This document shows positions 42,778-54,764 of a stretch of DNA of 64,000 nt, piece by piece (positions within the stretch are counted from its first letter, which is position 1; each line of letters opens with the position of its first letter). Source of the stretch: Oxytricha trifallax. Taxonomy: Eukaryota > Ciliophora > Spirotrichea > Sporadotrichida > Oxytrichidae. The translations under genes were made by a program, and so were the position numbers. A model generated the notes under the pieces. It ran no database searches. It saw nothing but the letters and a program-made list of their open reading frames with translations, and was not told the DNA's origin. Location: positions 1 to 64,000 of the forward strand of contig ARYC01017179.1 in assembly GCA_000711775.1 (NCBI GenBank). Direction: 5' to 3'.

Positions 42778-44474
42778 GAAGCCTCAATACAACGCAGACG
42801 ACAAGCAGGAGATCAAAAGGAATTCAGCTTACCCAATTAAATAGTAATGTTAATTTTGCAATTCAACATGAACGAGTATGCGAAATATTTAAGAATAAGT
42901 GCAGGTTGGTATTACAGTATAAATGATTCACTTGATGAATATGCTCAAGTCATTGAGACAGCTTTCGTAAATAAGTATTCAAAGTACCTCAATTTTATAA
43001 GGAGTTTCAATAGCGCTACTCCTATCAACTTCTGCAATCAAATTGAAATTTTTAAATATAGAATTATTAATAATAAACAAAGTATTAAGGGTTTTTAATT
43101 TGAAATTGTTTACAAACTTTAAATCTTTTGCAATCAAAGAGGAGTAAGATTAGATAGAGTCCTATAATGCGAAATAACTCAAAGTATGGTATAAATGATA
43201 AATTAAACATTAAGAATCGGTAATAGTTTTGAATATATGCCAGCCCCGAAGAAAAACACTTAAAGTTTTGTGAAAGGAGCAGCTACAAATTTTAGGTCTT
43301 AAACTTAAAGTTTTGGTGTAACACGATATAGCAATGAGTATCGTTTGGACATTATAATTAATGCCATGAAATGGCAATCAATAAAAAAGAATTACTTTAT
43401 TTTTATATTATATAAAGAAAAACTCTTAAAGGATTACCTGGATTCACATTAGCGATGATCTCCCCGTCTACTCTCAAAACGAACTTCAACTGTCCCCAGG
43501 TGACATGCTAGAAATTGCAGTATGTATTTACAACATGAATGGCCTGATAAATCTTAACTCCATAGAATGGGATTAACCAGAGTTAATGAATATACCATAA
43601 AATGAAAGAAATCCATTAGTCTATAATAAAGATGTGAAGGCTCTCTAATATAAGGAGAAGAGAAAGGGCAAAGTATGAAAAAAATATTCAGAAATTGTCA
43701 TTCTAATTAAGTTTATAAGTAATTGTAATGTTCATTTATAAAGTATATGCTAATACGAACCGAATTTGTGAAGTAGAGGACAGTGTTGTAGAATGGATTC
43801 CTTTTACTAAATCTTAAAGACCTAAATTAGAAATATAAAAAAACAATAAAATTAAGTTAATCATTCAATATCTATCTTTCTTTTTAAATTATAGACTTCC
43901 ATCAACTTCTCTCTCATTTCAACATCATGAGCATTAATTAATAGTTTTGTATTTTTTCTGAAGTTTTATGTTACTTCTAATACACAATCAATTTCGGTAC
44001 TAATTTATATAATACAGCATTCACTTTAACGAAGTAGACCAACACTTTAATAAAATAGTAATTCAAGCAAAAAAGCAGGGTGTTGCAAAGAACAAATGTC
44101 TGGGGGAGAACGTTGAACTTCTTATTAAGCCAGCTGATTCCTTTATTACAAACGAGATAAAAAAGAAGGGTTTCATGTTTGATAGAAACAAGGACTGCGA
44201 GAGACTGCAGCTCAGAGTGGGAGACATCCTTGTAATATACAATTCCAAGAGGATACCCATGGAAATGCAACCAGACATAGTATTTGCTGAACTAAGTGAA
44301 TATAACACTAAGATGTCCAATGCCAATGGGGGATATCAGGATGATGATTAAACTGAGAGCACTAATCAACATGAAGATGAGAGAGATTAGAACAACAACT
44401 CAAATCATAATAGTCAGAGTCAGGGTTACAGTCACAATTAGAATAGTAGGATGATGGGTGGATAGTTCAGTTGA
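42778..44474 (+). CDS. Unknown protein in several segments, Q/N-rich tail
   Basis: Coding segments are recognised near 42778-42845 (YNADDKQEIKRNSAYPIK), 43110-43200, 43239-43370 (MPAPKKNTQSFVKGAATNF), 43430-43675 (SDDLPVYSQNELQLSPGDML) and 44022-44474 (KNKCLGENVELLIKPADSFI, RLQLRVGDILVIYNSKRIPM, then an Asp/Gln/Asn-rich tail). The stop is 44472-44474. The last segment resembles a compact beta-rich domain, but no family was assigned. A separate frame at 42847-43098 may be coding or IES. Joins were not fixed, and the gene may continue from the 41390 frame. Confidence 0.5.
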
Positions 44475-44705
44475 TTGTCTGGTTTATAATAATTCAATGT
44501 TTATATCTATATAAATTCTTTTTTTAATAAAATATTAGCTTTTACTTTCACTCTCTCTTTCTTTTTCCCGAGGATAAAATGAATTCACAGAATTTTTTAT
44601 AAAACAAAAAATAAATTAAAATATTCTATAAATTTCAGATATTTAGTTATTACTGCACATTGTAAATTATTAGCATATACTTTAATGTTTTCATAATTTA
44701 TATAA

Positions 44706-47700
44706 TCAATCGTCAATACACCTGGGAGTGCCGTAGTGTTCCAAGCAGAAATCAGTGGAGAGCCCTTTACTAATTAATCTCATACAATTCTAGCATTCTT
44801 TCCTATCACTTACAGCAGATTTTATGAAGTCCTGCCTTTAATACTCATCAAATTTACTGTTCAATTTTGTCTATATTTCTTCCTCAAGTGGCGTGTAGTA
44901 TCTTTATTGTGATTTTTACTGATTACCAGACTTTTTATCACTGAAAAGTATGTTGTTTGAGTTATGTTAATTAGTAAAGTGGTTATTACTTGCTTTTTGC
45001 TCACTATAGTCAATCACAGTGACTGGTCTGATGTTTATGCAGCCATTTTAACTTGACTATTTTTATTATTATGTGTTATATCCAGATGACACCACTGATG
45101 ACGAGTTGTTGCTACTGTGTCCTAGGTGCTAAATATTAGCTACAGTATTTAGTTTCTGAGTGGACTTTGAATTACAAAGTTGCTTGTCTTTCTACAAGAA
45201 TGATTTGGTGAGTGCCTTAGCTTTATTATTGATAGCATGGAGTGATGAGATATTAGTGTTGCTTTACTGTTTTGAATTTATAATCATACTCGAGGATGAA
45301 TGAATGGTTTGATTTAGTGTAGAGCCTTAAATCGTACCATTATTCGCTTGATGTTTGTTACCAATTTTTGCTTGAGAACAATTATTGCTAATTTCAAGAG
45401 TGTTTAGCATAGTCTATCTCTACTTCTATTCTTACTTAAGTTACAGATATTCCTTAGGTTTTTACTGACCAATACGCATAGTTCTATTTACTATGTTTTA
45501 TTTGAGGTTGCTGCTTTGATTGTTACCAATGCTCTACTTCCTGTTTTAGAGTGTAATTGAAGAGATTTGTTTTTCACTTTGATTTATATTTAAGAAAGCT
45601 GTTGGTTAATAATAAGTTTCATTGAAATCTGAATTTGATTGTGAACTTGAGACGCCACAATTAAGATTCTTATTTTATCTATTTGTATTCAGATAAAATA
45701 AACACATGAAATAGTAAACATTGTAACAATTCATGTTATTTGAAGTGTTAGAAAGTCTTCTATAGCTAGAACTCTCGCTAGCCAGACATTTAGTATTGTT
45801 AGTTTTACCACTTTGTAAAGTAGAGGGTATAATACTGATATTTTAGACGTTTTTTGCACTAATTGAGCCTGGGTTGATTTGTTGCAACTCTTTAATGTTT
45901 TTTTAAATAAAAGATTTATTGATAAAAATGTCATTAATAAATTAAAATCAGTTTATAAATAATATTTTGGTATTCAGCGTTACTTGAAGGGGTATGTAGA
46001 TTAAAAATAGCAGTTTAATTGTATAAATTGTGGTTTTATTAATTTGATGTAACTATCAATGGATTGTTTTGCATATTACTAGGACGTTTTTCAAATTTTA
46101 TCTGGCATTTTGATTGTGATTTTGATTTAGTAAGTGATTACTACTGTTGTAACTGTTGTCTTGGTTATGACTAATGTGTGATTGTCTCATATAAATTATT
46201 TTAATTTATAAAGAAGCATTAATAGGAACTAGTATCAATTTATATTGCTTAGCAGCACCAATATGACTTACTCTTTGACTCTTATCCAATTGATTGCCCT
46301 TAATTGGAGTCATGCTTCTGCTGTTACACTCAATGCTTTTCTGCTTGGAATGATATTATACTTGCTATGAATTTGGGATAATTTTAGTGCATTCATAGGA
46401 GCCCTCTGATTAATTGTTATTCACACCTGAAGCGTTATTTCCTCCATTAGAATATTTCTAGTTACTCTGGCATCTACCATTTATAAAAATAAAAATATTC
46501 AAACTTAATTACTTGCTAAACACCAAAATTTCATGATCAATCTTAATCAACCAATTTGAATTAGAAAATGTTGTGATTGCTAGTATTAAGTTGGCTATTC
46601 CTTGTGTTTTTGAATGATTCAATCCTCATATTCTTAGCTTCAAGTTTAGTTTGCATCTCAATCTGCTTCTTTTTGAGCAACTCTTCCCTTCTTTTAACAA
46701 CTGACTTAGATCTCTCCATGTAAAAAGCTTCTGCATCGATCACACTCATCTTATTGTTTTGGTAGTTATTTGAATGATTTATAATTGAAGGTTCTTCAAC
46801 TTGTTAGGGGTTTTGGGGTAGTTTAGTTGCTGACTAGTTTTATAGAATCTTTTGGATATTATAGTCAAGTGAAAACACATAATAGTAAAACATTATGGAA
46901 TGACTGTTATAGAATAATTTACATAATATAACTTACTGATGATTGATTGATTTCATGTTTGTTGAGGTTTTCAACTGTTTTACTTAAAGCCAACGTCTTC
47001 TACTTTTTCTTTATTTTATCCACTGAACTTGATTAAAATGAACCAAAGTTAGATTATATTAATATTTTATTATAAATAAAATTAATTCATGAATATATTC
47101 TCTCATAATTTATATTAATGAGTAGATTGATTATTAGTAGCATTCTATTAATTGTAATAATTATTGGATGACTGTGAAACAATAGTTTGATTGATTTCTG
47201 ACTTGGAATTGTAATTTGATGAATGATCAATTGTCTAGTGTGTTTATTTTTATGCTGATTTCACAATCGCGTGGCTGTTGATTGCTCCACCTTTCTTTAA
47301 GTGTAGAGTTGTTATTAAAAATAACGACTATAAACAATTTAAAAGATTAATTATTTGTTCTTCTCTTAGGATTTGACTGTTAATTAGCTTGATACATCTT
47401 GGAATTGGGTGTGACAGTGCTTTCCAGAGACTTCCTTCTGTTAATAATTTATGGTTCTAGCATTCCAATGTTGCTTTGGTTACTAAATGGACTGAACATT
47501 TGATACTCTTTCTTAAGCTAAGAAAACTGTGATTGAATGCAGGTTTAATCGAAGTTGTTGTTCTTTGGTGTCTAGTTTACAACTACGCCCTGATGGAAAT
47601 TTTACTAGAAATATTCGCATTAATCTTATGAACTATATTATTAAATTAGAAAGTTAATAAATAGGATGTACATTAAAATCGAGCAAAAGCACAAAAACAT

Positions 47701-49691
47701 ATTTGGTTCCTTCATCAGATACCTCAAAAATTTCTACTCAAAGCTCGAACCCTCTTCTCTCAAATCGCTTAACAAAGTGAGAAGAGTGACTCCTTACATC
47801 CCCAACGAGATTCTCTTTTCCAAGGAGACTTGGGGATAACTCAGACGAGCGAGTTTCCTACTACTAGCCTCCGACAAGTTTCTTGAACTTTCCAGGACAC
47901 TAGCTAGCCCCTCCTCACTCACGTAGACTCTTATCTCTTCAACTATTCCTGACAACATTGGACTCCTTAAACTCACTAGAATCATTTCTTGGATCCATGA
48001 CAGAGCGAGACAAGACACAGTCTCCAAAAACTAACTTTCAAGTGACGCCCTCAAAACTTCTCTTCCCAACCTTAACCAAGGTTAAGGCTCACTCCCTATT
48101 TAATACCAGGCTGATCAGAACATGTCTTCTGACCAGGATTCTGACCAGATGCTATCAGAACAGAATCCACCTGACAAAGAGTTCAACCACTAACTTAACA
48201 TCAACTAAGACTATGACCTACACTTTGCTTAGACCTTCCTTCTTGAACCTGATAGGAAAGTTCTCAAAGACAGCAGCAAAGAATTTCTCTAAGGACTATC
48301 TGATCTATCCTCCCTCGACACTGAGGCATTATCAGACATGGACTAAACTACCATTGCTCTTCAAGTTCCCATAGAGTTCTTGAAAATCCAAATCAAAGAT
48401 TGGTAACAACTACCCAAGGACCAAATCCTTGACACAATTAACCTACTCCAAACTGCTGCCATGAGCCAAGAGAAACCAACGAATATTCTATATTCTTAGT
48501 TTCCTCTATATTTGGAAACGTTAGACAAGCTTCATTCAGAGCTTCTAAAAACAGTCTTTTAGCCCTATCAAATTCTAAAGATCATTTAAAGCAAGAAATA
48601 AACACCCTATGCTTCTCTATACTCTTCACAAGTATACAAAGAACTTTATTTCTAGGCTATCAAAAAGATTGAATCACCAGTCAACGATGATGAAGCCTTT
48701 TGGTCTGTCATCATCGCTAAAGTAATTTGGAGAATACTAGTAGCAATGCACTCAAACACTACCCCCGTCCCTATCCACAAAAGTGAAATGGCCTACCTAC
48801 TAATTGCCCTATACGCCAAGACTAGAACACAACAACACCCATACTTTGACGGAAACTTAAATCAAATTGTTTAAAAACTAGCTGGATAAAACTTCACTGA
48901 AATGAATACTCTCTGGTACAGAATCATGTACCACTGTGCAAATTCTCTACGAATTTGCCAAATTTTGCCATTTATACTCTGGCAATATGGTTTCGACCTT
49001 AAACAATAACTCAAACTTATGGAGTCAGATGACTTCTTCAACACCATAGACTACAAATTGGGAGTACTGGCATAATTGCCATAACAAAACCTTAGAGACC
49101 TAACGAGACAAGGATCAATCTCAACCTCCAGACAATGGGAGGGACATGAACTCTTATGAAGGAACTTTAACAAAAAGGACAATGTCCTTTCTTAATTGAT
49201 ATGCTCAGGGGGGCTTGACCCCTCGATGCGAGTTAATTATTATTATTATTATTATTATTATTATCTTATGAACTATCTTAATTATCGTCATCATCTATGT
49301 AGAATGGCTTTTTATGTTACTACTGTTAATTATTCACATTTAAAACTTTAGACTCACTGCCAGTAATGCATTACTCGAATGCATCGAATTGCTGAAGTTT
49401 CAAATCGATTAAGTTGTCGTTTAAGGTATTAGGAGAAACATGATTGCTTATTTCATTGTGATAGTTGATATCGTACTATTCTTAATTGGGTTAAATCGAG
49501 TATCTGGACGGGGAAATCTAAAGATTTATGACGTCGAGGTTGTTCTCATTAGAAATCAAGCTATCCCGAGTTGATTCTCTCAACTTAGAACAATGATTGG
49601 GGAATTGATTTTGAATTAATTTATAATCTTCTAATTTTTACACTTGGAAGCTAAGATCGTTGAACTCCTCTGAATTTTAAGTAACTTGCAT
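44706..49691 (-). CDS. Large Q/N/S-rich protein, coding sequence split by a LINE-like insert
   Basis: ATG 49691 opens MQVTQNSEEFNDLSFQVQKL. The frame continues to the insert at 47637-49262 and resumes seamlessly after it (YIDDDDNQDSSQDQCEYFQQ). Further segments follow at 46960-47050, 46561-46860 (KRREELLKKKQIEMQTKLEA, a charged helix), 46200-46480 and 44706-45700. The last ends with KECQNCMRLISKGL then FCLEHYGTPRCIDD, where C-x2-C and C-x2-H could bind one metal. TGA is at 44706-44708. One IES at 47314-47359 was resolved; several other inserts were not. That all segments form one gene is inferred from strand and style. Confidence 0.62.
47314..47359. other. IES, 46 bp, pointer TTGTT
   Basis: TTGTT occurs at 47309-47313 and 47355-47359. 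Removal corrects the frame and joins SNPKRRT to TLHLKKGGAINSH. Confidence 0.75.
47637..49262 (+). mobile_element. LINE-like retroelement insertion, 1.6 kb, in a coding sequence
   Basis: It is flanked by the 14 bp direct repeat ATCTTATGAACTAT at 47623-47636 and 49263-49276. The 3' end carries a GGGG...CCCC hairpin near 49210 and a tail of about ten ATT units at 49232-49262, as expected of target-primed reverse transcription by a LINE. The insert is much richer in G and C than the host DNA. It encodes one long frame with the ciliate code. It is short for a full LINE, so 5' truncation is likely. Confidence 0.85.
47666..49159 (+). CDS. ORF of the LINE-like element, 497 residues
   Basis: ATG 47666 to TGA 49157-49159 is open for 498 codons with numerous TAA/TAG read as Gln, so the element is adapted to the host code and not visibly decayed. 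I could not see reverse transcriptase motifs (no YxDD-like box), endonuclease or zinc knuckle. It may be an ORF1 protein or the C-terminal part of ORF2. Hydrophobic helical stretches occur near residues 350-380 (FWSVIIAKVIWRILVAMHS). Confidence 0.7.
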
Positions 49692-49798
49692 TATATAAAA
49701 GGTTATACTTAAAATTCTGGTTATAATATTCGTAAATTACTAATCATTTTTTAATTTAAAAAAAATTATTATAATGTAATGACAATGAATTGGATAAA

Positions 49799-52048
49799 TC
49801 AAAACACTTTGGAATATGAGATATTCTGTAAATTATATGGAAGCCTAGAATATAAATTCTAATTAAAGCATTTGGTAAATTTATTGACTTTTCTAAGTTT
49901 TTTTCCTATAAATTTTGTCTTTGAAGAATTATAACTCTTATTTTATTTTAATAAAAGGTAATTTTAACAATATTATAAGTTTTCTCTATTTTCCGAAACT
50001 ATAAAGTTTGTAGGGGTCTATAAGCAGGTCTCTTTAATGTTATCTTTCTTTGGTGATCCCATATAAGAAGGTCTCTTACTATCAAAGTTTTTATCTTTAA
50101 TAAGTGTACTTAACATTTGCTCTGCTCTCTTGATGCTCTCAGCTCTTTGTGATTTCAGCAAATCACTTTTTTCTTTGGAGTATAATCCAAAGAACTTGTC
50201 ATGAGTTGATTTTACATGTTGCTTGGTTTCTTCCAGGAATCCCTCTACGCTTTATTTTTCTCTAATTAATCCTGTGCTCATATCACCATCGAAATAAGAT
50301 TGATAGTTTAGTGAAGGGGTTTGAGGGTTGTTTTAGTTGCATTTAGTGTCATCGTTGATAATTTCGATTCTTACTTCATCTGGCTCAGAAATTAGATTGT
50401 TGCAGTTATTATCAAAAGTAGGATGCTCCATTAAGATTGGCTTGATTATTCTTAAGCCAATGTGGCTTGAATTTCTCATGACTTAGTCTAATTCTTTTTC
50501 TTCGTCAGATGATATTGGCTCTTCTTGCTACTTAAGACCAAAAGCTAGAGATTTTCTTTTTGCCAGGAGCTCAATTGTTTCAACATTTGGCACTTAAACA
50601 ACTCCGAGGTCATCGTCATTCTTATTTGTGCTCATCTTATATTTATTTATGGCCGACTGTTATTACATTCTTAGCCTACTTTCACTTCTAAGTCTACCTG
50701 TTTTTGTTGGAGTAATTGAGCGATTTTAATTTTCATTGTCTGCTAATTACCTGCAGTTTTAAAGAGAAACTTGCGATGGACTTTTTGTAAGTTATGATGG
50801 ATGTCTTTTCTCAATTTTAACACATGATTAATTCTTGGGTTTGTAAGTACTATTAGAAGCAGGATAATATTGATTGTGAAGTGACTTTTAAGAGCTCTTA
50901 AAATTGCTATACTCTCTTGAAAGCTAAGACATTTTTAAACTTCTTTCAATTAAAGGAGTCTGCTTAATGTTTGAATTAATAACTGATTAGCCAGCATAGT
51001 TTTTATCTCCTCCTGAGATTACACTTTAAGAAGTTATTGGGTACTTTACTGGGCTTATCATAGACTCTTAATTGGTTAATGTATTTCCAAACTACATTTC
51101 AGAGTTGATAGTTTCCACATATTGAAGCGGTGATAAGATTTTGACTGGTCTAATAAGATCATCTTCCTATTAGTCCTCTAACACGTCTTGCAACTCTAAA
51201 AATGCTTCTCTGAGATTATTCAGAATAGAACCGTTTTGATCTATGTTCTAAAGGTCTACTTTCTAAGGTGATTCCAAGTCAATTTATTCTACAATTTTGT
51301 CAGGTGATTAAGTAGGATTTTAAAACATCTTAAGTATTTGCTCTTCCTCTTATTCAAACAATTCTAATTCATTCTTAAGTTAGTGTAGTTCATTCTCATA
51401 GAACTACTCATACTCAAATTTATTTGATCTTAAAGTTTCCATAAATCTGCCTTTTGGCATGATCAAATTATCTTGCTGCTCTTCTATGCTTTCTTTAGAT
51501 TTTCTTTATTTCTCTACATCCACAGTCTTAGTAGCTGCCTAGTCTAAAAATGCTTCATTTCCTTCCCTAAAAGTAGCTGTGTCTTTTGTCTCTACAATAT
51601 CATTTCGAACTGGACTCCCTTAGCTGTAATCATTAATATTATTCTAGCTGATTGCAAGGAGTGACTCATTTTCAAGTTCTTCAAGCATTCTAAGGTATTT
51701 CAGTTAAATTTGCGATTGATCTCCCCTCATTGAAATGTCGTTCACTTCTATGTCGTTTTCTGTTGAAGAGCTAATTTAAACTTGATTGCCTGTAATATTG
51801 TTCAGTATTTAGATTTAGGAGCCCATAAGTATTGAATCCTCGTTATGTTAATAAGTCTCATGGCTCTCTTCTTATTAATCACAAGATTCTTTTTACTGTT
51901 GTTATTTGTCAATGTTGCTATCATTTGTAGTTTTCTTTCTATATTGCATTTGTAATGGTAAATCTTCAATAAAACTTGGGGATCTTTTCTCTCTGCTTTT
52001 GCCCTTAGTTTGTTCTACTACCATTCCTTAACTTTCATTAAAAATCAT
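49799..52048 (-). CDS. Large Q/E/S-rich coiled-coil protein, uninterrupted, unknown family
   Basis: The frame is open for about 750 codons from ATG 52048 to TGA 49799-49801, with no IES or intron found. It is rich in Gln (mostly TAA/TAG), Glu, Ser and Asn. Coiled-coil runs include QLKNELELFEQEEEQIL and REAFLELQDVLEDQQEDDL. A more ordered C-terminal block (STHDKFFGLYSKEKSDLLKS, AESIKRAEQMLSTLIKD) precedes PSYMGSPKKD. The last 60 codons are AT-driven and may be beyond the true end. No domain was recognised. Confidence 0.7.
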
Positions 52049-52125
52049 TTAAAATAAAAAATTCAATTCTTAAAAGTTACTATCATAACTTTCTCTATCA
52101 ATTTATTATACTCTTTATAAAATGC

Positions 52126-53575
52126 TCAATATTTATGTTAACTTGGAACTTGCGTTTATTTTAGAGGTGATTTTTGTCTTTGACATCTCTTTCTACGCTT
52201 TGTTGATTTTGAGGGTGAACTGTTAAGTGATGTTTATGATTCATATACTTCTTGATTAATTTTATTTGTATTTGCGCATGAAGTTTCAACCTATTACATT
52301 AATAATAATTTATTTTGATGATAAATTTAAAAGAAATGTGATATTAATTTACAATAATTTTAGGAATTTTTATTGGATAGATCAGATTTATCTATAACAC
52401 CCACATTTTACTGTAAATCTTAATCTTTTGATTAGTTATTTAGTTGTGAATCTTATAGAGTTTCCTGGATATGGTTTTCCTTGAATTTGTTGCTAATCAA
52501 TGGAATTACTTCTTATGGTATAACATCAACCTATATTTGTTGCTTATTGCATAAACCCAGCAGTGCAGCTTTCAGCATTTCAATTTAATTCTTTAATTCC
52601 TAATTCTCCTGCTCAAGCACAACGCTTTTCCTGTTGTTAACAATTGGCAGAGAGACTTCAGTTAATTGTTACATCTCTATTTTACTATCGTTATTTTGTT
52701 GTTAAAACTACTGTTATTTTTGGAAAGAAGGAGATTGTTGGAGAGAAATCTCGAAGGAATTTTCGTCATTGATTATTCTTTGAGTTTTTCTGGGGGATCT
52801 TTTATATGGGCTTATACCTTATTATTTTACAGGGGAGTCTTCTTTATGCTTCTATATTCTCTGTGGAGAAGAACAAAAGGAGTCATTTTATTGTTCTTGG
52901 TTAATAATATTGTTGTGAAAAGAAGAAGTGTCTTCGAGTTGGGATCGTATTTGATTCTTATTCGGTGGACTTGGACTATGTGTAAAGCTTTAATAAACAG
53001 TCTGTTTATCATTATTCGAATTATATGAATAAAGAAATATATAGAAATATAGAATCATATTTTCAAAGAAGAATATTTCTTAATTATTCTTGGTTGGGGA
53101 TTGCATCAAAATATCCAAAGATTTATCATTCATTGAGTAGAAATGATGCTAATTTTCTTAGTTATTTTTGCTGCTTTTATTCTCATTTTAATTATTTATT
53201 TAACAAAACATAAATTACACTTTAAATTTATATGTATTTTTTAGTATAATTTTGAGGAGATTGATTTGTAGACAGTAACTAAGTTTTATCCAATGGAGTT
53301 TATGATCGATTGTTGTTATTTTCAATGTGTTGTAAATTATTGCTATACAGTGGAGATTTCATTAGTGGGTGGTAGCCACGGACAGGAGAGGTATTTTTGG
53401 AAACATTAGCAGAGACATTATTCGATAGAAGATGTTGCTGCACAAACTAGTCGAGTTAAAGGTTATTACTATTACAGAATAATTTTATTTTAGAGCGAGA
53501 TACAAATAAGCTAGGAATATCAAGTTTACTGAAGCTTTTTTCAAAAAATAATTTGGCAGTAAAAATCAATTTATA
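52126..53575 (-). CDS. Q/N/S-rich protein with coiled coil, unknown family
   Basis: Two segments are clear. The upper one spans about 53210-53575 (CNSNNLQLDQFVQQH, SKNTSPVRGYHPLMKSPLYS, TPLDKTQLLSTNQSPQNY). The lower one runs from about 53030 to TGA 52126-52128 (SNNDKQTVYQSFTHSPSPPN, SPVKQQGISPYKRSPRKTQR, NRKSVVLEQENQELKNQIEM, RRKRCQRQKSPLKQTQVPS). SPxK/R-type repeats suggest proline-directed phosphorylation. No start ATG was fixed for the upper segment, and the 53030-53210 gap was not resolved. Confidence 0.6.
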
Positions 53576-53956
53576 AAAGCAATTTCACAAAATCCCAAAA
53601 CCCCATCCCCTCACAATATTATACTCCATTTTATTCATCAATAAATTAGTGGCACAACTTCTCTCACTAATTAAAACATGTGATTCTTCCTGAATATCTG
53701 GTAGTACAGACCTTGAAGAATTTATAATTTAGCAGTTGCTTTGGTACATCATTTACAAATATATAAATAAATTTTAAACTCCTACGGACTTAACGGATTA
53801 AATGTTATAATTATCTACTTATTTATATCTCACTTTTTTTGTTTGTATCTATGTTTGAACTTATCTCTTCAGAGAAAAATTCAGAAAGAAGTTAAAGAGT
53901 GTAAAGTACAATAAACCTTTTTTAAATTATTATTTGAAAAATTAAGTACATTAGAA

Positions 53957-54680
53957 ATGGATCAAAATTAACATTAACAACAATTTTAGCAATAGCAGCA
54001 TTAGTCAAGTCAATTCGATGCTATCATAAATTAAGCAATAGCCCCCTATCTTGAAATGATTGAATAGCTCCAGAATAAGTATAATTTTATAGGTCATATT
54101 GTAAGAAATATAAAATTGCATATTCTATAAAGAGAGAAGGAAGCGGAGATTGTGGTTTTAAAGTATGCACTATTGGAGATGGATAGGAAATTCACTGAAT
54201 TGGAGAAAAAGACAAAAACTACTGGTACAGGGGTAGCTCGAACTGGCGCTGGAGCTGCATCTCGCACAACTGGCATGGCTGGCAAAACAGGTACAGGATC
54301 TAGCATGACATTTTAAAATATTTTGCTCATAAACTTTTACATGACTACACCTAGAGGATCTTCTAGAGCAACAGGAGCCACTAGTATAATATTCTCAATA
54401 AATATCAGTTTATTGCATATTGAATAATAACATTGCAGATGCTAGAGCAAGATCCAAAACTCCAACAGCAGGGAGAATGCAAAACAATTTAAACACATCA
54501 GTCACTTCTAAGACTACAGCGGCTGGCAGAGACTCAAATATTGGTGGTAAGAGCACTACTAGAGGAGATTCTAAATCTAGAAATACTATAAAAATCCTAT
54601 TTCTCAAAATGATTAGAGTTCTTACTTTGAAAGCAATATTTTCCATTTAAAAGTTAGACAACAAACTTAAATTAAGTTGA
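53957..54680 (+). CDS. Small coiled-coil protein with Gly/Thr/Ser/Arg-rich tail
   Basis: ATG 53957 opens a Q/H-rich leader, then a helical region (AIAPYLEMIEQLQNKYNFIG, LQREKEAEIVVLKYALLEMD). A G/T/A/S/R-rich tail follows (ASRTTGMAGKTGTGSSMT, ARSKTPTAGRMQNNLNTS). A 36 bp IES (pointer ATGAC) and a GT-AG intron of about 58 bp near 54384-54441 were resolved; the intron joins ATGAT to NARARSKTP in frame. The stop is 54678-54680, though the last 25 codons are AT-driven. No family was recognised. Confidence 0.65.
54310..54345. other. Short IES, 36 bp, pointer ATGAC
   Basis: ATGAC occurs at 54305-54309 and 54341-54345. The join gives TGTGSSMT then TPRGSSRATG in frame. Confidence 0.75.
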
Positions 54681-54764
54681 AATTATTATACTTTTATATA
54701 AATCCTCTTTAATTTTTAATATAAATTTAGCTTTTACTGGTAGCTGATATTAATTAACAGTACC

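Noticed and set aside
46807..46818. GGGGTTTTGGGG as a telomere or transposon terminus
   Set aside because: It lies inside a continuous minus-strand coding segment (codons for PQNP), so it is not evidence of a chromosome end.
47958..48374. Plus-strand frame of 138 codons starting at an internal ATG
   Set aside because: It is out of frame with the 498-codon ORF of the LINE-like element that spans it.
52666..53028. Plus-strand open frame of about 120 codons
   Set aside because: It is the complement of a real minus-strand Q/N/S-rich gene that reads continuously through the same interval with the ciliate code.
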